Shown one piece after another: positions 1 to 8,823 of a stretch of 43,859 bases of DNA (positions are counted from its first letter, which is position 1; every line of letters starts with the position of its first letter). The stretch spans positions 1-43,859 of the forward strand of contig JABZJS010000007.1 of assembly GCA_015257665.1 (NCBI GenBank). The letters are read 5' to 3'. The DNA is from Nanosynbacter sp. Its GTDB lineage: Bacteria; Patescibacteriota; Saccharimonadia; Saccharimonadales; Saccharimonadaceae. The notes below the pieces were generated by a model. That model made no database searches, was not told the origin of the DNA, and saw only the letters and a list, made by a program, of their open reading frames with translations. A program made the position numbers and the translations under genes.

Positions 1-30
1 AATAGCACACATAACCACTAATCCTGTATT

Positions 31-38
31 GGGGAGGA
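31..38 (+). promoter_or_regulatory. Shine-Dalgarno site that decides the first gene's start
   Basis: GGGGAGGA ends 9 nt before ATG 48 and directly abuts the in-frame TTG at 39. This spacing favours ATG 48 as the start codon. Confidence 0.7.
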
Positions 39-47
39 TTGAAGCTT

Positions 48-1208
48 ATGACAGACAAATACAATGGTTATCCGGCAGACGCTAGCGAGCCTGAAGCGCT
101 AGGCAATACAGTAGTCTCTCATGAAGATAGCAAACGAGAAAAAGTCGTTGACCGACGGACTCTTTTTGGCATTCTTGGTGTTGTTGGTGCTGCTGCAGCG
201 GGTATAGCCTATATTGCTGGGCGTGGTTCTGCTGAGAATAATACAGCTTCAGAAACACCTTCACCCTCTCCATCAGAATCTCCAAGCTCGAGCCCAGAAG
301 CAACTCCATCTGCCACTGCAACAGAAACTCCGTCACCTACCCAAGAACCAGTAGAGCCTGGCACACCAAGTAGTGAGCGGCCCGAACCTCGCCGGTCGTA
401 TAACTTTGCGAATCTCAGTGAGTTTGACTCTGAAAAGTGGAAAACAATGGGTGATTATGACAAAGGGCTCGCATGTAAAACCTTCTTCGGCAACAACCTT
501 GACTCTGATGTTATGAAGATTCTCACCGAATCACGTGCTGATCAAGCAAAAGATCTAGCAATTACATGGTTCGATCATGTCGATCGATTATTCCGTGATC
601 TCTGTGATGATGCCCAATCAAAAGCTTTATTCACAAATGCAGAGGGTAGAGAAGTTGAAGTATGGCCAGTGCTGCGATGTTTGGCAGACTATATAGACGT
701 CCCACATTCTAACATTGTTAGAGATTCCAATGATGAGAGCAAAGATGGCAACGATAAAAACCAATCAAAACCCCACGGTTATTATGGCCGCCTTGTCGAA
801 GCTGCCTATGAAGCTCATACGAAAGGCAAAAAACCGAAGGAAGAAGACCGTATTACTCTCCGTGTTACGAAATGTGCCCAAATGGCACCATACGAAGACC
901 CATTCCCAATTAATGATGGCAGAGAAACCAATCAACCCCAGGTATATTCGGCAGCATACTGTGAAGTGCAAGAGGTAGGAGATGAAGAGAAGGATAAGGA
1001 GAAGGATAAGGAGAAGGATAAAAAATCATACTATGCTGTTATTGAGCGCCAAAGGCAAATAACCAAAGAGGATCGAAAAACAGGCCGCTTCACAGTACAC
1101 CCATTTCCTCGGATGTCTTATTTTTACCTAACAGATGAAAGCGGCTACGAAGCTCGTGGCATCAAACCAGAGATTACCGCGCCTCTCAACGATGTCGAAG
1201 AACAATAG
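48..1208 (+). CDS. Membrane-anchored secreted protein, function unknown
   Basis: A 386-aa protein I do not recognise. A short charged N-terminus carries a DRRTLFG motif (about residues 34-40) directly before one hydrophobic segment (about 38-58, Gly/Ala rich), so it is either a signal anchor or a Tat-like signal. A Ser/Pro/Thr/Glu-rich linker follows (about 62-115), then a soluble domain (about 120-385) likely outside the cell. Near residues 313-326 a Glu-Lys-Asp-Lys repeat appears. I chose ATG at 48 because GGGGAGGA at 31-38 lies 9 nt upstream of it; the TTG at 39 would touch that ribosome site directly. A strong terminator follows, so this is probably the last gene of an upstream operon. 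Being a linker-tethered exported protein beside a T4SS-like operon, it could be an accessory surface protein, but that is inference only. Confidence 0.75.
   Translation: MTDKYNGYPADASEPEALGNTVVSHEDSKREKVVDRRTLFGILGVVGAAAAGIAYIAGRGSAENNTASETPSPSPSESPSSSPEATPSATATETPSPTQEPVEPGTPSSERPEPRRSYNFANLSEFDSEKWKTMGDYDKGLACKTFFGNNLDSDVMKILTESRADQAKDLAITWFDHVDRLFRDLCDDAQSKALFTNAEGREVEVWPVLRCLADYIDVPHSNIVRDSNDESKDGNDKNQSKPHGYYGRLVEAAYEAHTKGKKPKEEDRITLRVTKCAQMAPYEDPFPINDGRETNQPQVYSAAYCEVQEVGDEEKDKEKDKEKDKKSYYAVIERQRQITKEDRKTGRFTVHPFPRMSYFYLTDESGYEARGIKPEITAPLNDVEEQ
987..1022 (+). repeat. Three 12-nt in-frame tandem repeats (Glu-Lys-Asp-Lys)
   Basis: The unit GAGAAGGATAAG is present at 987-998 and 999-1010 exactly and at 1011-1022 with one change in the last base. 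It encodes a charged repeat inside the first gene and could vary in copy number by slippage. Confidence 0.85.
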
Positions 1209-1222
1209 CCCTTGTTGAAGCA

Positions 1223-1269
1223 AAGACCAGCCAAATATCATACATTACTTACGTTATTTGGCTGGTTTT
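1223..1269 (+). terminator. Rho-independent terminator
   Basis: A perfect 12-bp stem (ACCAGCCAAATA at 1226-1237 pairing with 1255-1266), extendable by A-T pairs, has a 17-nt loop and ends in TTTT. It lies 14 nt after the stop of the first gene and separates it from the T4SS-like operon. Confidence 0.85.
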
Positions 1270-1285
1270 CTTACTTATTTTTGTG

Positions 1286-1291
1286 TATTAT
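1286..1291 (+). promoter_or_regulatory. -10 element before the VirB6-like gene
   Basis: TATTAT ends 9 nt before ATG 1301, placing the expected transcription start within a few bases of the start codon. No Shine-Dalgarno site is visible and I see no clear -35. Confidence 0.5.
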
Positions 1292-1300
1292 ATGTAGTGT

Positions 1301-4105
1301 ATGACAAACTCTCTTGTATCTAAGCTAAAGCGCTTTTCACTCTTTCCATTAGCTATTATTCTCGTGCTGAGTTTTAGTGTATTTATAGACCAAAAGGCTT
1401 ATGCTGATGATCATGATGATAAGGTTCGGACGTGGGTTTTATATATGGGCCAGAATGGGGACAGTAACAGTCTTGACCCAGGGTGTTTTGATGATGTAAA
1501 ATGGCTTTATTTCAAAGATATTTCGGGTAATTCTCTTCAGGGGTCCAAGCTTAGTAGGAAACGCACTGTCGGAGGCAAAGAAATGTCTTGTACTGCTATT
1601 TACGAAGAGGGTATCCCCAAATGGGGTTTTTCAGACGCTGAAGATTTTCTGACTGCAGCTGGGTATAGAAAAGATGATGGAGGAGGAGACTGGTGGGAGC
1701 CGACTAATGGCAAGCAAGGAGGTGTGAACAGAGCAATTAGAAGCAAGCTTGGTGTAAAAAATGATGACCCAAAGGAATATCTATCACCAGGCGAATTATA
1801 TTCGTACTATTACAGCGACTTTGTTAGTACATGCTCTGTCAAGGATGAGAAAAATCGATCAGAATTTAATAGTTCTCAAACTACTCTCGCAGACAAGGCA
1901 AAAGATGGATATATATCCTACAGCAAAATTGGGAAAGACGGCAACAACGACGTAGTACAGCAAGTTATAGCAAAATATACAGCCCCAACTGACAAAACTT
2001 TGTCAGCAGGGCCTGGTGCTGGAGAAGTAAAAGATGAACAAATTTGTATAGATAAATCAAAAAAAGTCACAGAGCAAGCGCAGGTTGCAATTAAAGAAGC
2101 CGAGAAAAATAAAGCCAACACAGGCGGCAACGTTAATGCTGGAACAGGAGAGCAGGCTTCTCAAGCAGCTGGCGCTAGTGAAGGTGGTAGTGAAGAAAAT
2201 AAAGATGGGGGAGAAGATTCCAAATCACGCTGCGCCATTGACGGCATTGGCTGGATCATCTGCCCTGTCGTTAACTTTCTTGCCGACATCTCAGACGATT
2301 CCGCAGGTATTTTGGCCAAGCTGCTTGAAGTTAACTCGTTTATATTGACAGATCGTGGCCCCGACTCGGCCTTTCACTATTGGTCGCGCATTCGTGATAT
2401 TGCCAATATCGTCTTTATTATCGTTTTCTTGATTGTTATCTACTCACAGGTTAGTGGTCTTGGTATTAGCAATTATGGTATTAAGAAGCTTTTACCCAAG
2501 CTTCTTATGACTATCGTCCTCGTCAATATATCTTTCTATATATGTAGCATTCTTGTCGATATCTCTAATATTGTTGGGTCATCATCGTTCAACTTCATTA
2601 CCTCACTTGGTGGTGGTGGGAGTGGCCCAGAGGGTGGCTGGGCAACGAAAGGTAATGGGTGGACCGGTTTTGCTGCTTTGGTTCTTGCTGGTACTGTTGG
2701 CTTCTTTGTTGTAGGGGCGCTCATCTCTGGACTTGTCTTTGTAGCCGTCACCGTCACAGTCACAGTATTCTTACTTGGGGCACGGCATGCATTGGTTATC
2801 TTTACTATTATCTTGTCTCCGCTTGCCTTTGTAGCACTGCTATTACCAAGTACGGAGGGACTGTTCAAGAAGTGGTGGGGGTTCTTCAAGACACTACTCC
2901 TTCTTTACCCTGCAGTTGGCCTGCTCTATGGTGCGTGCAACCTAGGGGCAACAGTCATTAATGGCATGAAGGGTGAGTCGGAGGTATTATTACAAATTAT
3001 TGCTGCCGCTCTTACCTTCACGCCACTTCTCCTGGTCTCTCGCCTAACAAGCCTCATGACCTCAATGATGGGACTAGCAAATATTGCTGATAAGTGGGGT
3101 AAGTTGGCTGGTAATGCTGCTGAGAAGAAACTGCAGTCTGGGCTAGATAAATCTGTCTACGGACGATTTATGGCAGAACGAGAACGCTCCAAAGAATTAG
3201 CGCACGCGCAAACTCAAGCTGGTACATATAAAGGTTGGAATCCTGTTAGAAGGTTACGAAGCGGAGCTATGCGAGGAATTAACAAGCATGCTCGTAATCT
3301 TCCAGGGTCAGCTGGTAGATCAGTACGTCGCGCCCAAAGCTATGCGTCACGTCTTATAGATCAACAAGCTGAAGAGGAGATGGAGCTCTCAGAATCATTC
3401 TTCGATAACTATCGGTATATGGATAAAGATGGAAACGAGCAAGCTCTTTCTCGAGGCGATATTTATAAACTTGCAACAGGTGGTAGTATTCAGAGTTATA
3501 AGAAAGATAAGGATGGCAATATAGTCAAAGGTGAAAAACTTGACTCAAAAGGCTTTTCTGATTTTGATCGACGATATATCATTAAGTCAGCTGGTAAAAA
3601 CGCTAACTCTGAGCAGTTGAGGGGATTAGTAGAATACGGCAATGAGAATCTTGGAGCAGGGGATCGAGCAGCTTTGGCCGAATCTCTCTGGAAGTCTGGT
3701 GGAGCAAGCAAGAGCCCATGGTATACCGGTCAAGCTGCAACTGCCTTACAGAACGGCACTTTCGATTTCCAAGAATCAGTTGTGAAAGCAGCCAACTCAG
3801 GTAAGATTGATGCAGCCAAGCTTGCCGCTATGGACGATACTGCAGCAAAAGACCTATTCAATGCCCTGAATAACACTATGCCAACAAAGAATACCACACG
3901 TATAACTGATATTGGAAAAGCTCGCTTAGCACTCCAAAAAAGTGCAGAAGCTGCATATGCTTCAGAATTATACAAACCTACAATTGAAAGCCGTGCAGGG
4001 GTTAAAGAAGCTCTATCTAGTATGGCAGGTTGGACAAATCGGGGACAACAACCTAACCCTACCCCAAATCCAAATCCAAATCAAAACTCTAACAAAAATC
4101 CATAA
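1301..4105 (+). CDS. VirB6/TrbL-like T4SS inner-membrane channel protein
   Basis: A 934-aa polytopic membrane protein, probably the VirB6-like channel subunit of a T4SS-like complex. It starts with a signal peptide (hydrophobic about 14-30, Ala-Asp-Asp after it), followed by an exported domain (about 37-310) containing Cys residues. At least five or six membrane segments lie between about 365 and 625, including a long Val/Thr/Leu-rich helix and a WWGFFK motif. A large charged cytoplasmic tail (about 630-934) ends in Pro/Asn repeats. The segment pattern and the position before PrgI-like and VirB4 genes match the VirB6/TrbL group seen in Gram-positive and CPR T4SSs; sequence conservation is weak, so the name rests on topology and context. 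The gene is AT-richer than the genes from 4151 onward. A near-leaderless promoter precedes it. Confidence 0.7.
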   Translation: MTNSLVSKLKRFSLFPLAIILVLSFSVFIDQKAYADDHDDKVRTWVLYMGQNGDSNSLDPGCFDDVKWLYFKDISGNSLQGSKLSRKRTVGGKEMSCTAIYEEGIPKWGFSDAEDFLTAAGYRKDDGGGDWWEPTNGKQGGVNRAIRSKLGVKNDDPKEYLSPGELYSYYYSDFVSTCSVKDEKNRSEFNSSQTTLADKAKDGYISYSKIGKDGNNDVVQQVIAKYTAPTDKTLSAGPGAGEVKDEQICIDKSKKVTEQAQVAIKEAEKNKANTGGNVNAGTGEQASQAAGASEGGSEENKDGGEDSKSRCAIDGIGWIICPVVNFLADISDDSAGILAKLLEVNSFILTDRGPDSAFHYWSRIRDIANIVFIIVFLIVIYSQVSGLGISNYGIKKLLPKLLMTIVLVNISFYICSILVDISNIVGSSSFNFITSLGGGGSGPEGGWATKGNGWTGFAALVLAGTVGFFVVGALISGLVFVAVTVTVTVFLLGARHALVIFTIILSPLAFVALLLPSTEGLFKKWWGFFKTLLLLYPAVGLLYGACNLGATVINGMKGESEVLLQIIAAALTFTPLLLVSRLTSLMTSMMGLANIADKWGKLAGNAAEKKLQSGLDKSVYGRFMAERERSKELAHAQTQAGTYKGWNPVRRLRSGAMRGINKHARNLPGSAGRSVRRAQSYASRLIDQQAEEEMELSESFFDNYRYMDKDGNEQALSRGDIYKLATGGSIQSYKKDKDGNIVKGEKLDSKGFSDFDRRYIIKSAGKNANSEQLRGLVEYGNENLGAGDRAALAESLWKSGGASKSPWYTGQAATALQNGTFDFQESVVKAANSGKIDAAKLAAMDDTAAKDLFNALNNTMPTKNTTRITDIGKARLALQKSAEAAYASELYKPTIESRAGVKEALSSMAGWTNRGQQPNPTPNPNPNQNSNKNP

Positions 4106-4128
4106 AATACTCCCCTTCATCCCCCTCA

Positions 4129-4137
4129 TGCTATAAT
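4129..4137 (+). promoter_or_regulatory. Extended -10 promoter before the PrgI-like gene
   Basis: TGcTATAAT ends 13 nt before ATG 4151 and no ribosome site is visible. It indicates an internal promoter for the PrgI-VirB4 part of the operon with a leader of only several nucleotides. Confidence 0.6.
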
Positions 4138-4150
4138 AAATACATAAACT

Positions 4151-6007
4151 ATGTCGAGATATAAGGTTGCACAGGATGTAGAGGCAGAGGATAAAATTCT
4201 TGGGCCATTTAGTTTTCGCCAGTTTATTTATTTGCTGGTTGCGGCGGCGGGGATCGCGTTGGCGTGGGGATTATCGCAAGTGTTTTTGCCGCTGGCGGTT
4301 ATTCCGGTGCCGATTATCCTACTATTTGGTGCACTAGCCTTACCGCTGCGTAAGGATCAGCCAATGGAGGTTTATCTCGCGGCGGTGGTGTCGTTCTACA
4401 CCAAGCCACGCCGGCGCATGTGGCAGCCCGATGGCATCAACTCGTTAATCGAGATTACGGTACCCGAGAAGGTGGAGATTGAGCGAACGAAGAACCTTAG
4501 CCAAGACGAAGCCGAGCGCCGCCTGGCGTATCTGTCGCAGCTGGCTGATACTCATGGATGGTCTATTCGCCATACTCGTGTGCCTGATGCACAGGGGTCC
4601 ATGATTAGCGACGTCTATTTTGAGGCGCAGCAGACCTCAGATATGTTTGATGACAACAGCAGCGAAGCGCGAGCGATGACGCGGCGCATCGAGCAATCCA
4701 ACCAAGCCCGGCGCCGAGCCGCCATCGAGCGCATGCAAGCTCCACCAGCTGCACTACCCGCTGTAGCTGATGGGCAACCACTTCAGCAAGCTCCCGTGCC
4801 GTATCAGCCGGCATGGCCGCAAGCTCAGCAACAGCCATACCAGGTAGCTCCAAATACTCCACCACAGGTTACACCACCATACCAGCCACCAGTTGACGAT
4901 GCTGGTTTTGCACCAGTATCACCACCTCAGCCTCGTATGCCTGAGTCGCCATACTCAGCACCAGAGCCTCAGCGCCCAGCAGTGTCGTATTCATCCACGA
5001 GCTTCCCCGAGAACCGTACTGCGTCATCGCATCAGCAAGCTCCCTCACTCGATGCTAGTGCTTACCAAAATCAACCAAACTCATACCCACCTCAGCAATC
5101 TACCGAGGTATACGAAATCTCGCCAGTGGACGACTCACCACATGACGAAACACCTACTGCTGACCCACAGCCTATGCCGCGAGAGCACGACTCACTCCAG
5201 TCTCTGCCAATGGCACTGCCCGCCGTTATTCCGCATGATTCGGTCTTGCCCGATGCCCTGAGCAAACCCTACACACCGCCTAAACCCACAGCAGAAGCTG
5301 CGCCAGAGCCCAAGCCAGAAGAAACACCATCCTTCGAAGCAATCTACGCCAACCTTCGCCAACACGCTGCTCCTACTACTGATGCCGTGCCACTTGTGCC
5401 ACCCCAAAAATCAGCCACGCGCACTGCTACTACACCTGATTATCAACCAGCTGCAGCACCTTCTACCGATGTTCAGCCGCCATTCACTCCAGCACCTGCA
5501 GAGCAGCCCACCCCGCCAGCAGCCCCCAATTATCCGCAAATCCCTACACCATATCCTCCCCAGCAGCCTACCTACCAGCCAGCACCACCTCAGCAGCTAC
5601 CCATTGTACCAGCTCAAACCGCACAAGCTCTCGCACCCACCCCAGCCGCAGTATCCTACCGAGATCGCTCAACACTGGCTGATGATAAAAATGTCATCGA
5701 TATGTCCGTGCGCTACAACCCATACCCCAGCATTCACCAGTCAGTCATCCAGCCGCTCGACCCCAGTTATTACGCCAAGACAACCCCCTCGCGTGAGGAA
5801 CGCCTACGTGAGGAGCAACTTGCCCAGCAACGCAACAATATGCCGCCAAACACTAGCGTAAACACCGTCTCGCCTGATATAATTAGACTAGCCAGCAACT
5901 CTGATTTGTCCGTTGCTGCCATTGCCAATGAAGCCAACCGGATTCAACATCAAGAGCAGGCTAGTCAGGATGATGACGATGATGAGATTGTCATCCCTTT
6001 GCGCTAA
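4151..6007 (+). CDS. PrgI-family T4SS membrane protein with long Pro/Gln tail
   Basis: A 618-aa protein. Residues 1-100 look like a PrgI-family domain: a short conserved N-terminus with GPFSFRQFIYLL, two close membrane helices (about 25-60), then a segment containing FYTKPRRRMWQPDG. PrgI-like proteins are small inner-membrane partners of VirB6 and VirB4 in Gram-positive T4SSs. Here the domain is followed by a charged helical stretch (about 110-195) and about 400 residues rich in Pro, Gln, Ala and Ser that should be disordered, ending in an acidic run and IVIPLR. The tail is far longer than the family norm. The VirB4 N-terminal gene starts about 15 nt downstream, so the two are probably co-translated. 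The tail may be a flexible cytoplasmic scaffold; that is inference. Confidence 0.8.
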   Translation: MSRYKVAQDVEAEDKILGPFSFRQFIYLLVAAAGIALAWGLSQVFLPLAVIPVPIILLFGALALPLRKDQPMEVYLAAVVSFYTKPRRRMWQPDGINSLIEITVPEKVEIERTKNLSQDEAERRLAYLSQLADTHGWSIRHTRVPDAQGSMISDVYFEAQQTSDMFDDNSSEARAMTRRIEQSNQARRRAAIERMQAPPAALPAVADGQPLQQAPVPYQPAWPQAQQQPYQVAPNTPPQVTPPYQPPVDDAGFAPVSPPQPRMPESPYSAPEPQRPAVSYSSTSFPENRTASSHQQAPSLDASAYQNQPNSYPPQQSTEVYEISPVDDSPHDETPTADPQPMPREHDSLQSLPMALPAVIPHDSVLPDALSKPYTPPKPTAEAAPEPKPEETPSFEAIYANLRQHAAPTTDAVPLVPPQKSATRTATTPDYQPAAAPSTDVQPPFTPAPAEQPTPPAAPNYPQIPTPYPPQQPTYQPAPPQQLPIVPAQTAQALAPTPAAVSYRDRSTLADDKNVIDMSVRYNPYPSIHQSVIQPLDPSYYAKTTPSREERLREEQLAQQRNNMPPNTSVNTVSPDIIRLASNSDLSVAAIANEANRIQHQEQASQDDDDDEIVIPLR

Positions 6008-6025
6008 GAAATAAGAAGGAGAGTG

Positions 6026-6982
6026 GTGTCGCCAAATTCACCCAACAATCAACAACCACCAGCTGGGCCACCCAGCCAGTTTGGCTATAGCCAAGGCCAG
6101 GGCGCTGCGCCAACGGGCCAAGTGCCAGCTAATTACCCGCAATACCCTGCTCCACCGCAGGGCAACTACCCCGCCGTGCAAGCACCGGCTCAACCACCAG
6201 CTGTGCAAGGCAGTACGAATGATCAGCCTACTCAAGACACCAAGAAAAAGGCTCCACCCAAGCCTGCTACCACACAAAATAGCCTCCTCCTCTCAGAACT
6301 GCGCGATGATATGATCATCATGGGTGATGGCAGCTTCCGTGCCGTCATTGCCTGTGAGTCGATTAACTTCGACCTGATGAGCGCCCGTGAGCGCGAGGGG
6401 GTAGAGTATAGCTACCAGAACTTCCTCAATGCGCTATACTTCCCGGTGCAGATCTGCATCCGCTCACAGCGAGTCGATATTGGCCCGTATTTGGATAAGC
6501 TCGTTGCTATCCAGCGCACCCAAGACAACATGCTGCTCAGCGTGTTGATGGAGGACTATATCAACTTCATCGACGACCTCTCGCAAAACGCCAATATCAT
6601 GGACAAGAGCTTCTACGTCGTCATCCCGTATTACCCAGCAGGGGAGGGGACGATTATCGACCAGAGTAAAGGGTTCTTCACCAAGCTCTTTGCTCCTAAG
6701 AACACCAACACCGTGACGAAGATTAGCAAAGAAACCTACGAGCGAGCCCGCGAGGAAATCCGCAACCGGGCTGACACCATTCTCAACGGCTTGATGCAGA
6801 TTGGTGTGCGTGCAGTGCAACTCAAGACTAAGGAGCTCGGCACCCTCTATTACAACATGTATAACCCCGACACGGCAGTGCGCGAGCCACTGGGCGATTT
6901 TAATAACGTGACTTCCACCTTCGTCCGCAAAGGCGAGGGAGCTGTTCCAACCTCGACAGCATATCACAAAGGAGATTTTTAA
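6026..6982 (+). CDS. VirB4/TraC N-terminal-half protein
   Basis: A 318-aa protein. The first about 85 residues are Pro/Gln/Ala rich; the rest resembles the N-terminal domain of VirB4/TraC proteins (motifs such as LRDDMIIMGDGSFRAVI, a YQNFLNALYFPVQI stretch, and FYVVIPYYP). It has no Walker motifs, so it should be structural, joining the ATPase encoded next to the membrane part of the T4SS. GTG 6026 has AAGGAG (6016-6021) 4 nt upstream; GTG 6023 is also in frame but would lie only 1 nt from that site. Its TAA overlaps the ATG of the ATPase gene (TAATG), implying translational coupling. A split VirB4 is known in Gram-positive conjugation systems and is common in the CPR. Confidence 0.8.
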   Translation: MSPNSPNNQQPPAGPPSQFGYSQGQGAAPTGQVPANYPQYPAPPQGNYPAVQAPAQPPAVQGSTNDQPTQDTKKKAPPKPATTQNSLLLSELRDDMIIMGDGSFRAVIACESINFDLMSAREREGVEYSYQNFLNALYFPVQICIRSQRVDIGPYLDKLVAIQRTQDNMLLSVLMEDYINFIDDLSQNANIMDKSFYVVIPYYPAGEGTIIDQSKGFFTKLFAPKNTNTVTKISKETYERAREEIRNRADTILNGLMQIGVRAVQLKTKELGTLYYNMYNPDTAVREPLGDFNNVTSTFVRKGEGAVPTSTAYHKGDF

Positions 6983-8817
6983 TGGCACGACGACCCGATC
7001 CAATCGACATTGCTGCCCAGCAGCGCGAGCGCGAGCAAGCAGAGGTAGAAGAAGCCTTTATCAAAGGTATGACGACACTGCGCGATCTAATCGCTCCCAG
7101 CAGTCTCGAGATTCACAGTACGTACTTCCGCATTGGTACCAAGTATGGCCGCACACTCTACATCTATGGCTACCCACGTGAGCTCTACACAGGCTGGCTG
7201 TCAGGATTGATCAACATCGACCAAGTGCTTGATATTAGTATGTTTATTTACCCTGTCGAGACAGAGATCGTCCTCAACAACCTCCGCAAGAAGGTGACGC
7301 AGCTTGAGGCTGATATGGCGCTTAATTCCGAAAAAGGCAAGGTGCGTGACCCAGCCCGCGAAGCTGCCCTGGCTGATGCCGAGGAATTGCGCGACCAGCT
7401 ACAACTTGGAGCCGAGCGCTTCTTTCGCTTTGGGCTTTACGTCACGCTTTATGCCGATAGCCTCGAGGAATTGAGCTTCGTCCAGCACGTCATCGAGACG
7501 ATCTTTGGCCAGAATATGGTCTACAGCAAGACCGCCAGTAACCAGCAAGAGCAAGGCCTCAACAGTACCATCCCCCAAATGACCGACCAGCTGCAAGTCC
7601 GCCGCAACATGAACACTGGCGCGGTGAGCACGAGCTTTCCCTTTACCAGTGCCGACCTTAGTGACGGCGAGGGTATTCTCTATGGCGTCAACCAGCATAA
7701 CCAAGGGCTCGTTATTTTCGACCGCTTTAGCCTTGAGAATGCGAATATGGTCGTCTTTGCAAAGTCTGGTGCCGGTAAATCCTTCACCGTTAAGCTCGAG
7801 GCGCTGCGCAGTATGATGCTTGGCACCGACATCCTTGTCATCGACCCTGAGAACGAGTACCAGAAGCTAGCCGATGCAGTCGGCGGCAGTTACATTCGCC
7901 TCAGCCTCAGTAGCGATACGCGAATTAACCCCTTTGACCTTCCCCGAGTAATCGACAGCGACGAAGCAACCGACGCCCTGCGCGCTAATCTCATCACCCT
8001 GCAGCGGCTCTTCAAGCTTATGTTGGGCGGCACGTTGGTGGGTGGGCAACAGATTGCCTTGCTCAGCCCAGCTGAAGAGGCCGATCTCGACCAAGCACTT
8101 ATCGATACCTACGCCCGAGCTGGTATTACCAGCGATCCACTAACACATAATTCTCAGCCACCGACTATCATCGACCTCTACGATACTCTCCTTCACATGG
8201 GTGGAGCAGGGCCGTCACTGGCCCAGCGCCTACGGAAGTACACCACAGGCACCTTCGCTGGCATCTTTAGCCAGCAAAGCAATGTTGATATTAATAACAG
8301 CATGGTGGTGTTTAATATCCGCGATCTGGAGGATGACCTGCGGCCAGTAGCAATGTATATTGTGCTGAGCCACATCTGGAACATTGCCCGCACCGTACAG
8401 CGCCGGCGGATGCTCATCGTTGATGAGGCCTGGCAGCTGATGAAGTACGAAGACTCGGCGGAGTTTCTTCATAGCCTAGCCAAGCGAGCTCGTAAGTACT
8501 CTCTGGGCCTGACGACCATCACGCAGGACGTAGAGGACTTTATGGGAAGCGAGAAGGGCCGGGCTATTGTAGCAAACAGCTCGCTCCAGCTTTTGCTAAA
8601 GCAATCGACCAGCGCGGTGGATGTGCTAGCTGAGGTCTTCAAGCTCACCGAGGAGGAGCGTAAGCGCCTGTCTAACTTCCCTGTGGGCGATGGCCTCTTC
8701 TTTGCTGGGCAAAACCACGTCCATATCCGCATCTTCGCCAGCGAGACCGAGACGCAATTCATCACCACCAACCCAGTAGCCAATAACAGCTTATACCAGC
8801 AGCCAGTGAGGTCGTAG
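6982..8817 (+). CDS. virB4: VirB4-family T4SS ATPase
   Basis: A 611-aa AAA+-type ATPase that powers the T4SS-like complex at the inner face of the membrane. Walker A (AKSGAGKSFTVK) lies near residues 257-268, Walker B (MLIVDEAWQLMK) near 475-486, followed by the HerA/VirB4-type ITQDVEDF region near 513-520. Residues 1-250 form the middle part of the VirB4 fold with a charged coiled-coil-like stretch near 105-150. It lacks the first VirB4 domain, which is supplied by the upstream gene. A good ribosome site (AAAGGAG) precedes ATG 6982. No VirD4 coupling protein is in this window, so whether the machine moves DNA or protein cannot be told here. Confidence 0.9.
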   Translation: MARRPDPIDIAAQQREREQAEVEEAFIKGMTTLRDLIAPSSLEIHSTYFRIGTKYGRTLYIYGYPRELYTGWLSGLINIDQVLDISMFIYPVETEIVLNNLRKKVTQLEADMALNSEKGKVRDPAREAALADAEELRDQLQLGAERFFRFGLYVTLYADSLEELSFVQHVIETIFGQNMVYSKTASNQQEQGLNSTIPQMTDQLQVRRNMNTGAVSTSFPFTSADLSDGEGILYGVNQHNQGLVIFDRFSLENANMVVFAKSGAGKSFTVKLEALRSMMLGTDILVIDPENEYQKLADAVGGSYIRLSLSSDTRINPFDLPRVIDSDEATDALRANLITLQRLFKLMLGGTLVGGQQIALLSPAEEADLDQALIDTYARAGITSDPLTHNSQPPTIIDLYDTLLHMGGAGPSLAQRLRKYTTGTFAGIFSQQSNVDINNSMVVFNIRDLEDDLRPVAMYIVLSHIWNIARTVQRRRMLIVDEAWQLMKYEDSAEFLHSLAKRARKYSLGLTTITQDVEDFMGSEKGRAIVANSSLQLLLKQSTSAVDVLAEVFKLTEEERKRLSNFPVGDGLFFAGQNHVHIRIFASETETQFITTNPVANNSLYQQPVRS

Positions 8818-8823
8818 TCCACC

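Noticed and set aside
6464..7003. 179-aa minus-strand frame opposite the VirB4 N-terminal and ATPase genes
   Set aside because: It lies wholly opposite well-supported conserved genes, has no ribosome site or promoter, and its sequence shows no domain.
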